Positions 35,993 through 43,639 of a stretch of 64,000 bases of DNA are shown piece by piece. Source of the stretch: Croceitalea marina (GTDB lineage Bacteria > Bacteroidota > Bacteroidia > Flavobacteriales > Flavobacteriaceae); NCBI RefSeq assembly GCF_042684265.1, contig NZ_JBHULB010000007.1, forward strand, positions 186,001 through 250,000. The letters run 5' to 3'. The translations under genes were made by a program, and so were the position numbers. The notes under the pieces were generated by a model that did not search any database, was not told the origin of the DNA, and saw only the letters and a list, made by a program, of their open reading frames with translations. How positions within the stretch are numbered: the first letter of the stretch is position 1; the number at the start of each line of letters is the position of its first letter.

Positions 35993-37732
35993 ATGAATGG
36001 CTTTTTAAAAGATTTGACAATGAAAAAATTCTATTACAACGAAGAACAGCAATCCTATGATGCGATTGTTGTGGGAACCGGCATCAGCGGTGGCTGGGCC
36101 GCCAAAGAACTTTGTGAGAACGGCCTTAAGACCTTGGTTCTTGAGCGTGGAAGGATGGTACGCCATATCGAGGACTATCCGACTGCCTATAAAGATCCAT
36201 GGGACTTACGGAACGGAGGGAAACCAACCCAGGAAGATTTAAAAAAACAACCAAAGCAAAATAGGACCGGGTACACGACCAATGCGGCCAGTGCCCTTTG
36301 GTTCGTGAACGATTTGGAACACCCCTACAACGAAATCAAACGTTTTGACTGGATGCGTGGCTACCATGTGGGTGGGCGTTCTATCATGTGGGGGCGACAT
36401 AGTTACCGCTGGAGCGATATCGATTTTACCGCCAACCAGCGAGAGGGAATCGCAGTGGATTGGCCTGTTAGATATAAAGATATTGCCCCTTGGTACGATA
36501 AAGTAGAGACCTATATCGGCGTGTCGGGGGAAAATCTTGGGTTGAAACAATTACCCGATGGCCAGTTTTTACCGATGATGGAACTAAATTGTGTCGAACA
36601 ACGTTTTCGGGAAAAGGTAAGCGAGAATTTCGATGGCCGTGTGGTCACGGCAGGAAGGGTCGCCAATATCACGGGAACCAAGAAATTCGAGGGACGGCAG
36701 CATTGCATGTTCAGAAATCGCTGTATTAGGGGTTGCCCATTCGGGGCGTATTTTAGCAGCAATTCATCTACTTTGCCCGCTGCCGAACGCACCGGAAATA
36801 TGACATTGAGACCAGATTCCATCGTACATCAGATAATATACGGTCCGGATACGAAACGGGCAACCGGAGTTAAGGTCATCGATAGGGTCTCCAAGGAAGC
36901 CTACGAATTCAAGGCCAAGGTAATTTTCTTATGCGCCTCGGCCATTGCCTCAACCTCTATATTAATGCAATCGAGATCCGATCGCTTCCCAAACGGGATG
37001 GGCAACGACTCAGATCAATTGGGAAGAAATATCATGGATCACCATCTCGGTGTCGGGGCACAAGGAAAGTTCGACGGCTTCGAGGATAGATACTATAAAG
37101 GAAGAAAACCTAATGGCATCTATATTCCGCGTTTTAGAAATCTGGGCGACAATACCAACAGAAACGATTACAAAAGGGGCTTTGGCTACCAGGGCGGTGG
37201 CGGAAGGGGCAACTGGGAAGACTTGATCGCGGAACTATCTTTTGGCAAGGAACTCAAGGAGGCCGTTCTAAAACCGGGAGGTTGGTCCATGGGCCTTGGG
37301 GGCTTCGGTGAAGTGCTCCCATATGAAGACAACAGAATGACCTTGGACTATGATAAATTGGACGGCTGGGGGCTGCCCACGGTAACCTTCGATGCCGAAT
37401 TCAAGGCGAATGAATGGGCCATGCGCAAAGACATGAAAGAATCCGCCGTTGAAATGCTCCAGAAGGCAGGTTTTCGCAACGTAGAACCTTATGACACCCC
37501 CGGGGCACTGGGTCTTGGCATTCATGAAATGGGTACGGCCCGGATGGGCAGGGACCCTAGGACTTCTGTCCTTAATGGAAACAATCAAATTCATGACGTT
37601 CCCAATGTATACGTAACCGACGGGGCTTTTATGACCTCTGCCAGTTGTGTAAACCCATCATTGACCTACATGGCCTTTACGGCGAGAGCTGCCGATCATG
37701 CAGCGCAAGAACTTAAAAAAGGAAATATCTAA
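35993..37732 (+). CDS. GMC-family FAD oxidoreductase
   Basis: Glucose-methanol-choline type flavoprotein dehydrogenase, 579 residues. The FAD loop is AIVVGTGISGGWAAKEL; YHVGGRSIMWGRHSYRW, HCMFRNRCIRGCPFGAYF and the C-terminal HEMGTARMG and SCVNPSLTYMAF (His/Asn pair region) are diagnostic. It lacks its own signal peptide and is followed, with a shared TAATG, by the small subunit that carries the export signal. This layout matches the gluconate/sorbose-type dehydrogenases that feed electrons to cytochromes. The sugar or polyol substrate is unknown. The start may be 36020 (MKKFYYN). Confidence 0.9.
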   Translation: MNGFLKDLTMKKFYYNEEQQSYDAIVVGTGISGGWAAKELCENGLKTLVLERGRMVRHIEDYPTAYKDPWDLRNGGKPTQEDLKKQPKQNRTGYTTNAASALWFVNDLEHPYNEIKRFDWMRGYHVGGRSIMWGRHSYRWSDIDFTANQREGIAVDWPVRYKDIAPWYDKVETYIGVSGENLGLKQLPDGQFLPMMELNCVEQRFREKVSENFDGRVVTAGRVANITGTKKFEGRQHCMFRNRCIRGCPFGAYFSSNSSTLPAAERTGNMTLRPDSIVHQIIYGPDTKRATGVKVIDRVSKEAYEFKAKVIFLCASAIASTSILMQSRSDRFPNGMGNDSDQLGRNIMDHHLGVGAQGKFDGFEDRYYKGRKPNGIYIPRFRNLGDNTNRNDYKRGFGYQGGGGRGNWEDLIAELSFGKELKEAVLKPGGWSMGLGGFGEVLPYEDNRMTLDYDKLDGWGLPTVTFDAEFKANEWAMRKDMKESAVEMLQKAGFRNVEPYDTPGALGLGIHEMGTARMGRDPRTSVLNGNNQIHDVPNVYVTDGAFMTSASCVNPSLTYMAFTARAADHAAQELKKGNI

Positions 37733-38379
37733 TGGAAAGAAGAAAAGCATTGAAGAACATGGGGCTGTCTCTTGGTTATATTGTGGCAACCCCGACATTG
37801 ATGGGCATTGCCCAAAGCTGTAAAAATGAAAGTGCAACTACATGGACACCGAAATTTTTTACAAAGGAAGAAGGTACGGTTATTACTCACTTGGTGGACA
37901 TTATTCTTCCAAAGACCGATACACCGTCGGCCTCTGAGGTAAAAACACACCTATTTATCGACAAATTTTTCGATGAGGCCATGGAGAAGAATCAGCAGGA
38001 TTTCGTTAAAATGTCAATGGGCCGTTTTATGGACAAAGCTTTAAAGGATTCTGGCAAGGATAGGGCATTTGACCTCACTCCCGAGGATTTAAAGCCGGTC
38101 TTGGCCTCGTCATTAAAGGTATCCAAAGAACAGGAGGCCAAAAATTTTGAAACGATAAACTCGTATCAAGAATCGGTTGCCCATGGTAACATTGCTAATC
38201 TGGATGACATTGTTGCCCGATTTGGCTTTGCGAACAATCTTCGTGGGCTGACTATCTGGGGCTATAAAATCTCTGAATATATGGGTGAGGAAGTACTGGC
38301 CTATCTCCCTATTCCGGCAGAATATATTTCATGTGAGGCTACACAAAAACTTACTGGAGGTAAAGCATGGTCATTATAA
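37732..38379 (+). CDS. Gluconate 2-dehydrogenase subunit 3 family protein
   Basis: Small subunit of a GMC-type dehydrogenase, 215 residues. MERRKALKNMGLSLGYI is a twin-arginine-like signal followed by hydrophobic residues and a cysteine in IAQSCKN that may be lipidated, so the complex is probably moved to the periplasm in folded form. The TVITHLVDIILPKTDTPSA segment is the family signature. The start overlaps the stop of the large subunit. The cytochrome subunit often found with this pair is absent here. Confidence 0.88.
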   Translation: MERRKALKNMGLSLGYIVATPTLMGIAQSCKNESATTWTPKFFTKEEGTVITHLVDIILPKTDTPSASEVKTHLFIDKFFDEAMEKNQQDFVKMSMGRFMDKALKDSGKDRAFDLTPEDLKPVLASSLKVSKEQEAKNFETINSYQESVAHGNIANLDDIVARFGFANNLRGLTIWGYKISEYMGEEVLAYLPIPAEYISCEATQKLTGGKAWSL

Positions 38380-38437
38380 TTAATCGACCTGTTCCAAAAC
38401 AGTCTCTAAACGATTTGTAATTTTAAAAAAAAAAACG

Positions 38438-38890
38438 ATGACAGATTTAACAACAAGCGCAAGTACGCGTGTCTTCAGAAACAACTACCTTGGCCACCTG
38501 GCCTATCTATGGCAGGGCAAACCCTATGTAATTCCCATTACCTATTATTTTGATCCTACTGACAATACAATCATTAGCTATACCTCGGAAGGCCATAAAA
38601 TCGATGCGATGCGCAAAAACAATTCGGTCTCCGTACAGGTTGAAGAAATACAATCCATGTTTAATTGGGAATCGGCCATGGCACACGGCACATTCGAAGA
38701 ACTTGAAGGCAGCGTTGCAAAGCAAAAGTTACACGTATTTACCGAAGGCATAAAAAATACAATAAAACGAAAAGAACACAAAGAGGTCGAGTTCATCAAC
38801 GAATTTTCAAGCAAATTATACTCTAGGGGTATTCCAATTGTTTACCGTATCAAAATACTGGAAATTATGGGAAAACGCAGGGAAACCTAA
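38438..38890 (+). CDS. Pyridoxamine 5'-phosphate oxidase-fold flavin-binding protein
   Basis: A 150-residue split-barrel protein of the flavin-nucleotide-binding group. GHLAYLWQGKPYVIPITYYF and YTSEGHKIDAMRKNNSVSVQ match the FMN-binding strands, and WESAMAHGTFEEL is the following strand pair. Substrates vary in the family (F420, heme, nitro compounds), so the function is unknown. It is the last intact gene of the + strand island. Confidence 0.82.
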   Translation: MTDLTTSASTRVFRNNYLGHLAYLWQGKPYVIPITYYFDPTDNTIISYTSEGHKIDAMRKNNSVSVQVEEIQSMFNWESAMAHGTFEELEGSVAKQKLHVFTEGIKNTIKRKEHKEVEFINEFSSKLYSRGIPIVYRIKILEIMGKRRET

Positions 38891-39002
38891 AGATACTATC
38901 AATAATGGGCTAAAGCTATAGGGCAATTTTAAAAAATGATGAAATGCCAAGAATAGATACATTGAACGTTATGATAGAAAGTAACTTTATACTACTATAG
39001 CT

Positions 39003-39508
39003 ATGTTAAAACGGGCAAATCTTTTATTACCCTTAATTTTGTTGATTTTATTGGCATGTAATAACGACGACCAAGGTTCACAACAGGTTAACCTATTGTT
39101 TACCGAAGATAATCTAATAGGAGATTGGAAAAGGATAGCTGAATTTAGGGGGCAACCCAATGATTCGCTGGGAATATTATATCAACGGAAGATTTGTTTG
39201 CCAAGTTCGAAAGTTGTCGTAAAGACGATATTCTCCGATATGAACAGGGCACGACTCCCCAAGAAAACATCTATTTCTGGGGAATAGGGGAAATTGCATG
39301 CCATAGCCAGATAGCCAACTCATTCTTTGAGATTGGTACTTGGAACATCGAGGAATCGGGGAAACTGACCCATTCCTATTCTGATGTTAGCAAATCGCTT
39401 ATCGTGATTATATTGACAACTCAGAAGTTACTTATTAGGAATGAATCAGGCACGAAAGCACTTGACGGAACCGTCTATGAATTTACTGAATATGAACGTG
39501 TGAGATAA
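39003..39508 (+). pseudogene. Lipocalin-like lipoprotein gene split by a one-base frameshift
   Basis: The first frame (39003-39287) begins with a lipoprotein signal (LLILLACNN) and reads to LIGDWKRIAEFRGQPNDSLG. After the GGG at 39170-39172 the protein sense moves to the frame that reads NIISTEDLFAKFESCRKDD and runs to 39508. Adding one G to the run (GGG to GGGG) would restore one protein of about 169 residues. It is either a recent homopolymer deletion or a read error. The product would be an outer-membrane-type lipoprotein with a lipocalin-like small beta domain. Confidence 0.75.
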
Positions 39509-39611
39509 AATTAATTGCATCGGTTGAGTCACTAAATTAAAAGGAATAGCTAAAATAGGAGCCATCTTTTTCTTATCACTCCATGTCAAACCTCCAATCA
39601 ACAGAAACAAG

Positions 39612-40433
39612 TCACCTCTTTTGATAGATCAAAATGGAATTCTCCTTAAAATTTGTAATGTATAAATATTCCATATCCAATAAAACATCCGTAGGATAAT
39701 TTATCCCTTCTTCCAAAACTTGAAACAGTTGCCCATCATAGCCATAAAGCAAAACACGATCGTTCTCTTGATCTGTTACCGCTATTTCCTGACTATTCAA
39801 AGCAATACCAGAGGCCACGTTTATTTGGTCATTTAGACCAATCGTCTTTAAGTGTTTTCCACCAAAACCAAAGACCTGAACCCTGTGGTTATAGGCATCC
39901 GTTACATATACTTTCCCCTCTTTTAGCTTGACATCTATTGGATAGTACAGTTCGCCCTCCTTGTGGCCCTGCTTGCCAATGGTAAAACTTTCATTCGATG
40001 TCTGTACTAGAATCCGATGATTGTAAAAATCCGCTATTAGAATACTATCCCCATATACCGAAACACCGGCCGGGGCCTGTGGTCGTTTATTGATTTTCAA
40101 GGGGCGGGAGTTTCCCATTTTATATTGCCAGATGGTGTCGGTCAAAAATTCGGGGATATATAGTGCTCCCTTGTCAAAATGTATGTTCATTGGCCTTTGG
40201 ATACCGGTGATTGAATCTAATACCTGCCCATTCAGGGCAATTTTATATAAACGAAAATGATCAGGATCCGAAAACCAAATGGTTTCCCCGTCCTTGGCCA
40301 ATGCCAAGGGGCGGGATTCTATGGGTAGCTTAATTTTCCTTTCGAAATGCCATTGTTTTTTAACCTTTTTACAACTAGATATGACAAGAACCAAAAAAAC
40401 AACGGGGAAGATGTACACCTTTCTAAAATTCAT
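39612..40433 (-). CDS. NHL-repeat beta-propeller lipoprotein
   Basis: A 273-residue exported lipoprotein with the signal FPVVFLVLVISSCKK. The mature part holds about five or six propeller repeats of the NHL type, e.g. GKQGHKEGELYYPIDV, VTDAYNHRVQVFG and TDQENDRVLLYG. Such propellers usually bind partners or small ligands rather than catalyse reactions. Its start overlaps the stop of the MerT-like gene, so it is the last gene of the second mer-like operon. An association of an NHL protein with mercury-type transport is unusual. Confidence 0.82.
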   Translation of the reverse strand: MNFRKVYIFPVVFLVLVISSCKKVKKQWHFERKIKLPIESRPLALAKDGETIWFSDPDHFRLYKIALNGQVLDSITGIQRPMNIHFDKGALYIPEFLTDTIWQYKMGNSRPLKINKRPQAPAGVSVYGDSILIADFYNHRILVQTSNESFTIGKQGHKEGELYYPIDVKLKEGKVYVTDAYNHRVQVFGFGGKHLKTIGLNDQINVASGIALNSQEIAVTDQENDRVLLYGYDGQLFQVLEEGINYPTDVLLDMEYLYITNFKENSILIYQKR

Positions 40434-40764
40434 ACCAAAAGTTTACTATCATAGAAATTAAAACCAGAGATGTAATTATCCATAGAGACCAGGAGTTGAT
40501 ACCACGATTGATTTTACCATCTTGGCACGATTTCCTCCGGCAAAGCCTCTTCGAACCTTCAAAATTTTTATAGTGTGCGACTCCAAGGCTGCCAACCGAA
40601 AATAGAGTCAGATAGATCTCGGCGGGGTGTACCCATTGAAAACCTCTACTTATAAATCCCAATCCGGCCACCACCGAAAGCAATGCGGGAATGAAACAAC
40701 ACATCAAGGGAAGAACGGCAGCAAGCAAACTGGAGCTCAATAACATTTTGACGAAAGACTTCAT
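40423..40764 (-). CDS. MerT-like mercuric/metal transport membrane protein
   Basis: A 113-residue protein with three hydrophobic segments. The first contains MCCFIPALLSVVAG, matching the vicinal cysteine pair of MerT (CCxxP) that accepts Hg(II) from MerP. A second cysteine cluster, RLCRRKSCQDG, lies in the cytoplasmic loop, as in MerT. It is separated by 6 bases from the MerP-like gene, the usual mer order. Transport of another thiophilic metal is possible. Confidence 0.78.
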   Translation of the reverse strand: MKSFVKMLLSSSLLAAVLPLMCCFIPALLSVVAGLGFISRGFQWVHPAEIYLTLFSVGSLGVAHYKNFEGSKRLCRRKSCQDGKINRGINSWSLWIITSLVLISMIVNFWYEF

Positions 40765-40770
40765 AAAAAC

Positions 40771-41256
40771 TTATTTGACTTTTGTAAGTATTATGGCCCA
40801 TCGGCCCGAAAGGTTTCCATCCTCCTCATCTTCTACCGTACCACTTACAATTGCCATTCCAGGAGTCAATGCTTGCACTAGTTCAGTCGGTGAATGCTGC
40901 GATATATCAAATAGCTCTTGGCCGGTTTCAATTACCCACAGCCCGTTTTCCTTCTTCACGGTTCCTGAAATGGTGATTTGGGCTTTCTTTGCTGAAAAAC
41001 CATTCTTCTTTACTTCCTCTTGGATATTTTTGAGGCTTAAACCGTTATTTTTCAAAAGTTGCAAATAGGCTTTCCCGTCGTTAAGACTTACCCTTACATT
41101 TTGAAGTCCGTCCATTTTGTTTAGACCGCGTTCAAGACCATAGGCACAAGGTGCACAATCCATTCCATAGACCTCTTGGTCAACTTTTTGAATTTGTGCC
41201 TCGGAACTCAAAGTACCGAGTAATGCTATTATCATAACCAATGCTATTTTTTTCAT
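40771..41256 (-). CDS. Periplasmic heavy-metal-associated (MerP-like) protein
   Basis: A 161-residue protein with a signal peptide ending near SSEAQIQ. The HMA domain carries VYGMDCAPCAYGLERGL, a CxxC metal site. It differs from ordinary MerP (about 90 residues) by a C-terminal extension of about 75 residues (AQITISGTVKKENGLWVIE) predicted to be beta-rich. It may bind Hg(II) or a related soft metal and pass it to the MerT-like protein encoded next. Confidence 0.82.
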   Translation of the reverse strand: MKKIALVMIIALLGTLSSEAQIQKVDQEVYGMDCAPCAYGLERGLNKMDGLQNVRVSLNDGKAYLQLLKNNGLSLKNIQEEVKKNGFSAKKAQITISGTVKKENGLWVIETGQELFDISQHSPTELVQALTPGMAIVSGTVEDEEDGNLSGRWAIILTKVK

Positions 41257-41283
41257 CTTCTTAATTTTTAAATTTTAATTCTA

Positions 41284-42141
41284 TTATAACCAATAACTTA
41301 GATTAATGGATACCCTATAATTTTCTTTTACGGCACTTGGCGTCAAATCCTGCACCACCGGAAACAAGGCTCCAAATGAAATCCCCCACGCTCCGTACAA
41401 CCCTAAAAATGAAGGTCCCATCAATACTTTTTTACTTCTTGTATCACTAAAATTTTGTTGTCCGTTATATTTATTGTCACCGGGGAATTCTGCCATTGTT
41501 TCCAAAAATATCCTCCAATCGGGTTTTGGATAATCGCCCATAAAGATATTGGGGCGATACCCTACCACAGCACTCGCGTATGGCAGGTCGCCGAGTTGTT
41601 CGTTATCTTTTTCAAAGTAATATTGATAGCCACCACCTAACCACGCATACCAGGTACGTGAAGCATATCCCGTAGAAATTGCACCGTGAATGGAATTGCC
41701 CACGTTTACTTGCGCGCGGACATCATCGGTAGGTGCTGAAACCCCGAGGACAGCTGTTCCCTCAAAACGTTTTCCCACCCCAAAGGCATTGGAAAAAAAT
41801 CGATACCAAAGAGATGCTTCTATATCGCCATTTGCGGGCATATTGCTATTCCCCCTTGTTCTCGGCGCATTGTCAAGCCGCTCTATCATAGTGGGTGTGG
41901 TCAAGTTAATCTGCAAATCTTCGGTGATACCATAGGAAAACAAATAACGCAGCATATAAGAAGTTTCGTTCTCGGTGCTCAAACTCATACTTGCGACATT
42001 TAGATCCACGCCACCCCTCGCGAGGGTCGGGGTCTGTAAACCATATAATGGCCCGTGTCCCTGCGCATTAAGAATGGATATTGTCGATGAGCAGAGTATA
42101 ATGATTAGAACGATTTTGAGATGTAAATTAGAAATGGCCAT
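41284..42141 (-). CDS. Outer-membrane beta-barrel transporter-like protein
   Basis: A 285-residue protein with a signal peptide (IVLIIILCSSTISILNAQG) and alternating beta-strands ending in an aromatic C-terminus (YRVSINLSYWL), the signature of outer-membrane barrels. The motif GLQTPTLARGGVDLNV resembles metal-associated transporter proteins of Bacteroidota and Phenol_MetA_deg-like channels. It lies between the MerP-like and Cys-rich protein genes, so it may let the metal cross the outer membrane. The substrate is not shown. Confidence 0.72.
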   Translation of the reverse strand: MAISNLHLKIVLIIILCSSTISILNAQGHGPLYGLQTPTLARGGVDLNVASMSLSTENETSYMLRYLFSYGITEDLQINLTTPTMIERLDNAPRTRGNSNMPANGDIEASLWYRFFSNAFGVGKRFEGTAVLGVSAPTDDVRAQVNVGNSIHGAISTGYASRTWYAWLGGGYQYYFEKDNEQLGDLPYASAVVGYRPNIFMGDYPKPDWRIFLETMAEFPGDNKYNGQQNFSDTRSKKVLMGPSFLGLYGAWGISFGALFPVVQDLTPSAVKENYRVSINLSYWL

Positions 42142-42161
42142 AAATCACTTGTTTTTAAATG

Positions 42162-42488
42162 TTAAGCTGCCATTTTTTTACAACTCTCGGCACAGGCATA
42201 GCATTTTTCCGCACATTGCTGGCAAACCTCGCTATCGAATTTTGCACATTCATCGGCGCAGGCTTTACATAAGTCCGCACAAATGGCACATAAGCGCTTC
42301 GAATAATCAGATTGGCTGGCGAGTAATTGAACACAAGCGATACATAGCGCAATGCAATCCAAACAAAACTGATGGCATTTTTTCATATCGGGTTCGCCCA
42401 AATGTTGGTCAAGGCAGATTCTTGCCGCAGTAATACAGGCATTGCAATCATCAATACATTTTTGTAATTCAGAATTTAATGGTTTCAT
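42162..42488 (-). CDS. Cys-rich four-helix-bundle copper-storage-like protein (DUF326/Csp)
   Basis: A 108-residue protein with 19 cysteines arranged as CxxC, CxxxC and CxxxxC on four predicted helices (ICLDQHLG, HQFCLDCIALCIAC, AICADLCKAC). Csp proteins store many Cu(I) ions in a core lined with cysteine. No signal peptide, so it is a cytosolic Csp3-like form. In this operon it may buffer mercury, copper or another soft metal before reduction. The metal is inference. Confidence 0.88.
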   Translation of the reverse strand: MKPLNSELQKCIDDCNACITAARICLDQHLGEPDMKKCHQFCLDCIALCIACVQLLASQSDYSKRLCAICADLCKACADECAKFDSEVCQQCAEKCYACAESCKKMAA

Positions 42489-42566
42489 ATTTTTTGGATT
42501 TTAAATGATATCCTGTTGGTACGGCAACAGGATAATTGGTGAAAATGGCCGTACCCAAATCTTTTT

Positions 42567-42836
42567 TTAATTTTGTCCAATACCCGCTTTCATCAACTTT
42601 TCTTTGGTAATGGCGGAATCCTTGCAGCAATCCAATAATTTTCCGTTTACGGCTACTGCGGGTATTTTTTGTACCCCATATTCGTTCATCTTGGTAAGAT
42701 AAGTCTTATCATCGCATTGTTTTACCAAATCGTATGTTGTTACTTCACATTCATCACAGGCCAGTTCCTCAATCATTTTGACCACTGGGTCACAAACGGG
42801 GCAGTTGGCTGTAAAGACTTCTACTTGACGTTTCAT
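42567..42836 (-). CDS. Thioredoxin/glutaredoxin-like protein
   Basis: An 89-residue thioredoxin-fold protein. The active-site-like sequence is TANCPVCDPVV, with a CPVC motif, and VQKIPAVAVNGK supplies the cis-proline. Additional pairs CDECEV and LLDCCKD raise the cysteine count to seven, unusual for a glutaredoxin and suited to metal or thiol chemistry. It is the first gene of the second mer-like operon, 50 bases after its predicted transcription start. Confidence 0.82.
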   Translation of the reverse strand: MKRQVEVFTANCPVCDPVVKMIEELACDECEVTTYDLVKQCDDKTYLTKMNEYGVQKIPAVAVNGKLLDCCKDSAITKEKLMKAGIGQN

Positions 42837-42892
42837 AATCTCTTTTTTTTATTAGTATTTCATTTATAATGGCTTATCAATTAAGCACGGTA

Positions 42893-42926
42893 CAAAGGTA
42901 GGTGGGTGCCCGGGGTGGTCTCCAAA
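42893..42926 (-). promoter_or_regulatory. Predicted promoter with shared operator motif (thioredoxin-like operon)
   Basis: On the minus strand, TTTG (42926-42923), a 22-base spacer and TACCTTTG (42900-42893) resemble the Bacteroidota TTTG/TAnnTTTG promoter. The spacer contains GGGTGGTCTC (+ strand, 42913-42922) directly beside the -33 element. The same motif with identical spacing lies in front of the CsoR-like gene, so both probably answer to one regulator. The transcription start would lie about 50 bases before the ATG. Confidence 0.6.
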
Positions 42927-42991
42927 CATTATTTCAAAAAAAAATGACCCATAACTTTGGGCCATCAACGGGGGTTGTTTTTTTGCGAGTT

Positions 42992-43354
42992 CTATTCCTC
43001 GTTAGAGTCTTCCAATTTGGATTTGAGCGTGGCAATTTCTTTCATTTTGTCGGTAAGACTGTCCAGCTCCAAATCAGGGAACTGTTTCCGTATAAATTCA
43101 ATACGGTCTTCATTACCACAATCTCCAGGACAAGCTTCCACGGTTTCTGAAATCTTGATTGCCAAGGCCTTTCTGTAAGTTTCGTCCAGTAACAGGAAAT
43201 GAGCCTTGTCCAAACCCTTTTGTGCTGCTTTGAACTGTATCAATATCTTTTCAGGATCTGTATCCTCGTCCAGCATTTTAATGAGGCCGCTAAGTTGCCC
43301 ATTAATACTTTGTAACCTTGTTTTTATGTCCTTACTTAAATCCCGTGGTATCAT
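42992..43354 (-). CDS. CsoR/RcnR-family regulator lacking the usual metal cysteines
   Basis: A 120-residue protein with the CsoR four-helix pattern (DIKTRLQSINGQLSGLIKML, QFKAAQKGLDKAHF). The family represses transcription as tetramers and senses Cu, Ni, formaldehyde or persulfide. Here the first-helix cysteine position reads DTDPEKIL (Pro at the CsoR Cys36 position) and the HC pair at the third helix reads YRKALA. Two cysteines occur instead in ACPGDCGNED. The C-terminal extension is acidic and coiled-coil-like. An altered sensor is likely. Confidence 0.75.
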   Translation of the reverse strand: MIPRDLSKDIKTRLQSINGQLSGLIKMLDEDTDPEKILIQFKAAQKGLDKAHFLLLDETYRKALAIKISETVEACPGDCGNEDRIEFIRKQFPDLELDSLTDKMKEIATLKSKLEDSNEE

Positions 43355-43371
43355 TTGTTAAAATTTTATTG

Positions 43372-43404
43372 CAATGTAAGTATGCTCGTAGGGTGGTCTC
43401 CAAA
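43372..43404 (-). promoter_or_regulatory. Predicted promoter with shared operator motif (csoR-like gene)
   Basis: Reading the minus strand, TTTG (43404-43401), 22 bases, then TACATTG (43378-43372). The + strand motif GGGTGGTCTC (43391-43400) again lies immediately beside the -33 box, and the bases after it (CAAATATT) also match the upstream site. The leader would be very short, about ten bases before the ATG at 43354. Autoregulation by the CsoR-like protein is the simplest reading. Confidence 0.55.
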
Positions 43405-43420
43405 TATTTTTCCAATTTTA

Positions 43421-43630
43421 TTAGCAATATTTTGAACCTTCCTGAATAGGTGGACAGGCCACAGTTCCGTAAGAACAGAATACGCAGCAATCGCCTTCTT
43501 TTGGTTTTAGTATTTGTTTGCAATTATCACATTCATAAAAGAATTGACAGGCCGTGGTTGGCATCTCTTCAGCCTTTTTGTGGCCGCATTCCGGACAGGT
43601 AATCGTAGATTTTAATATAGTAGTTTCCAT
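43421..43630 (-). CDS. GDCCVxC-domain protein
   Basis: A 69-residue cytoplasmic protein with many cysteines. CPECGHKKAEE and CDNCKQ form CxxC pairs, and GDCCVFC (residues 46-52) is the eponymous motif of GDCCVxC-domain (seleno)proteins, found with mer operons. All cysteine positions here are ordinary TGC/TGT codons, so it is the non-selenium form. It lies 10 bases behind the MerA-like gene and ends the arsR operon. Probable role is handling mercuric or other thiophilic ions. Confidence 0.85.
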   Translation of the reverse strand: METTILKSTITCPECGHKKAEEMPTTACQFFYECDNCKQILKPKEGDCCVFCSYGTVACPPIQEGSKYC

Positions 43631-43639
43631 AAATAATAG

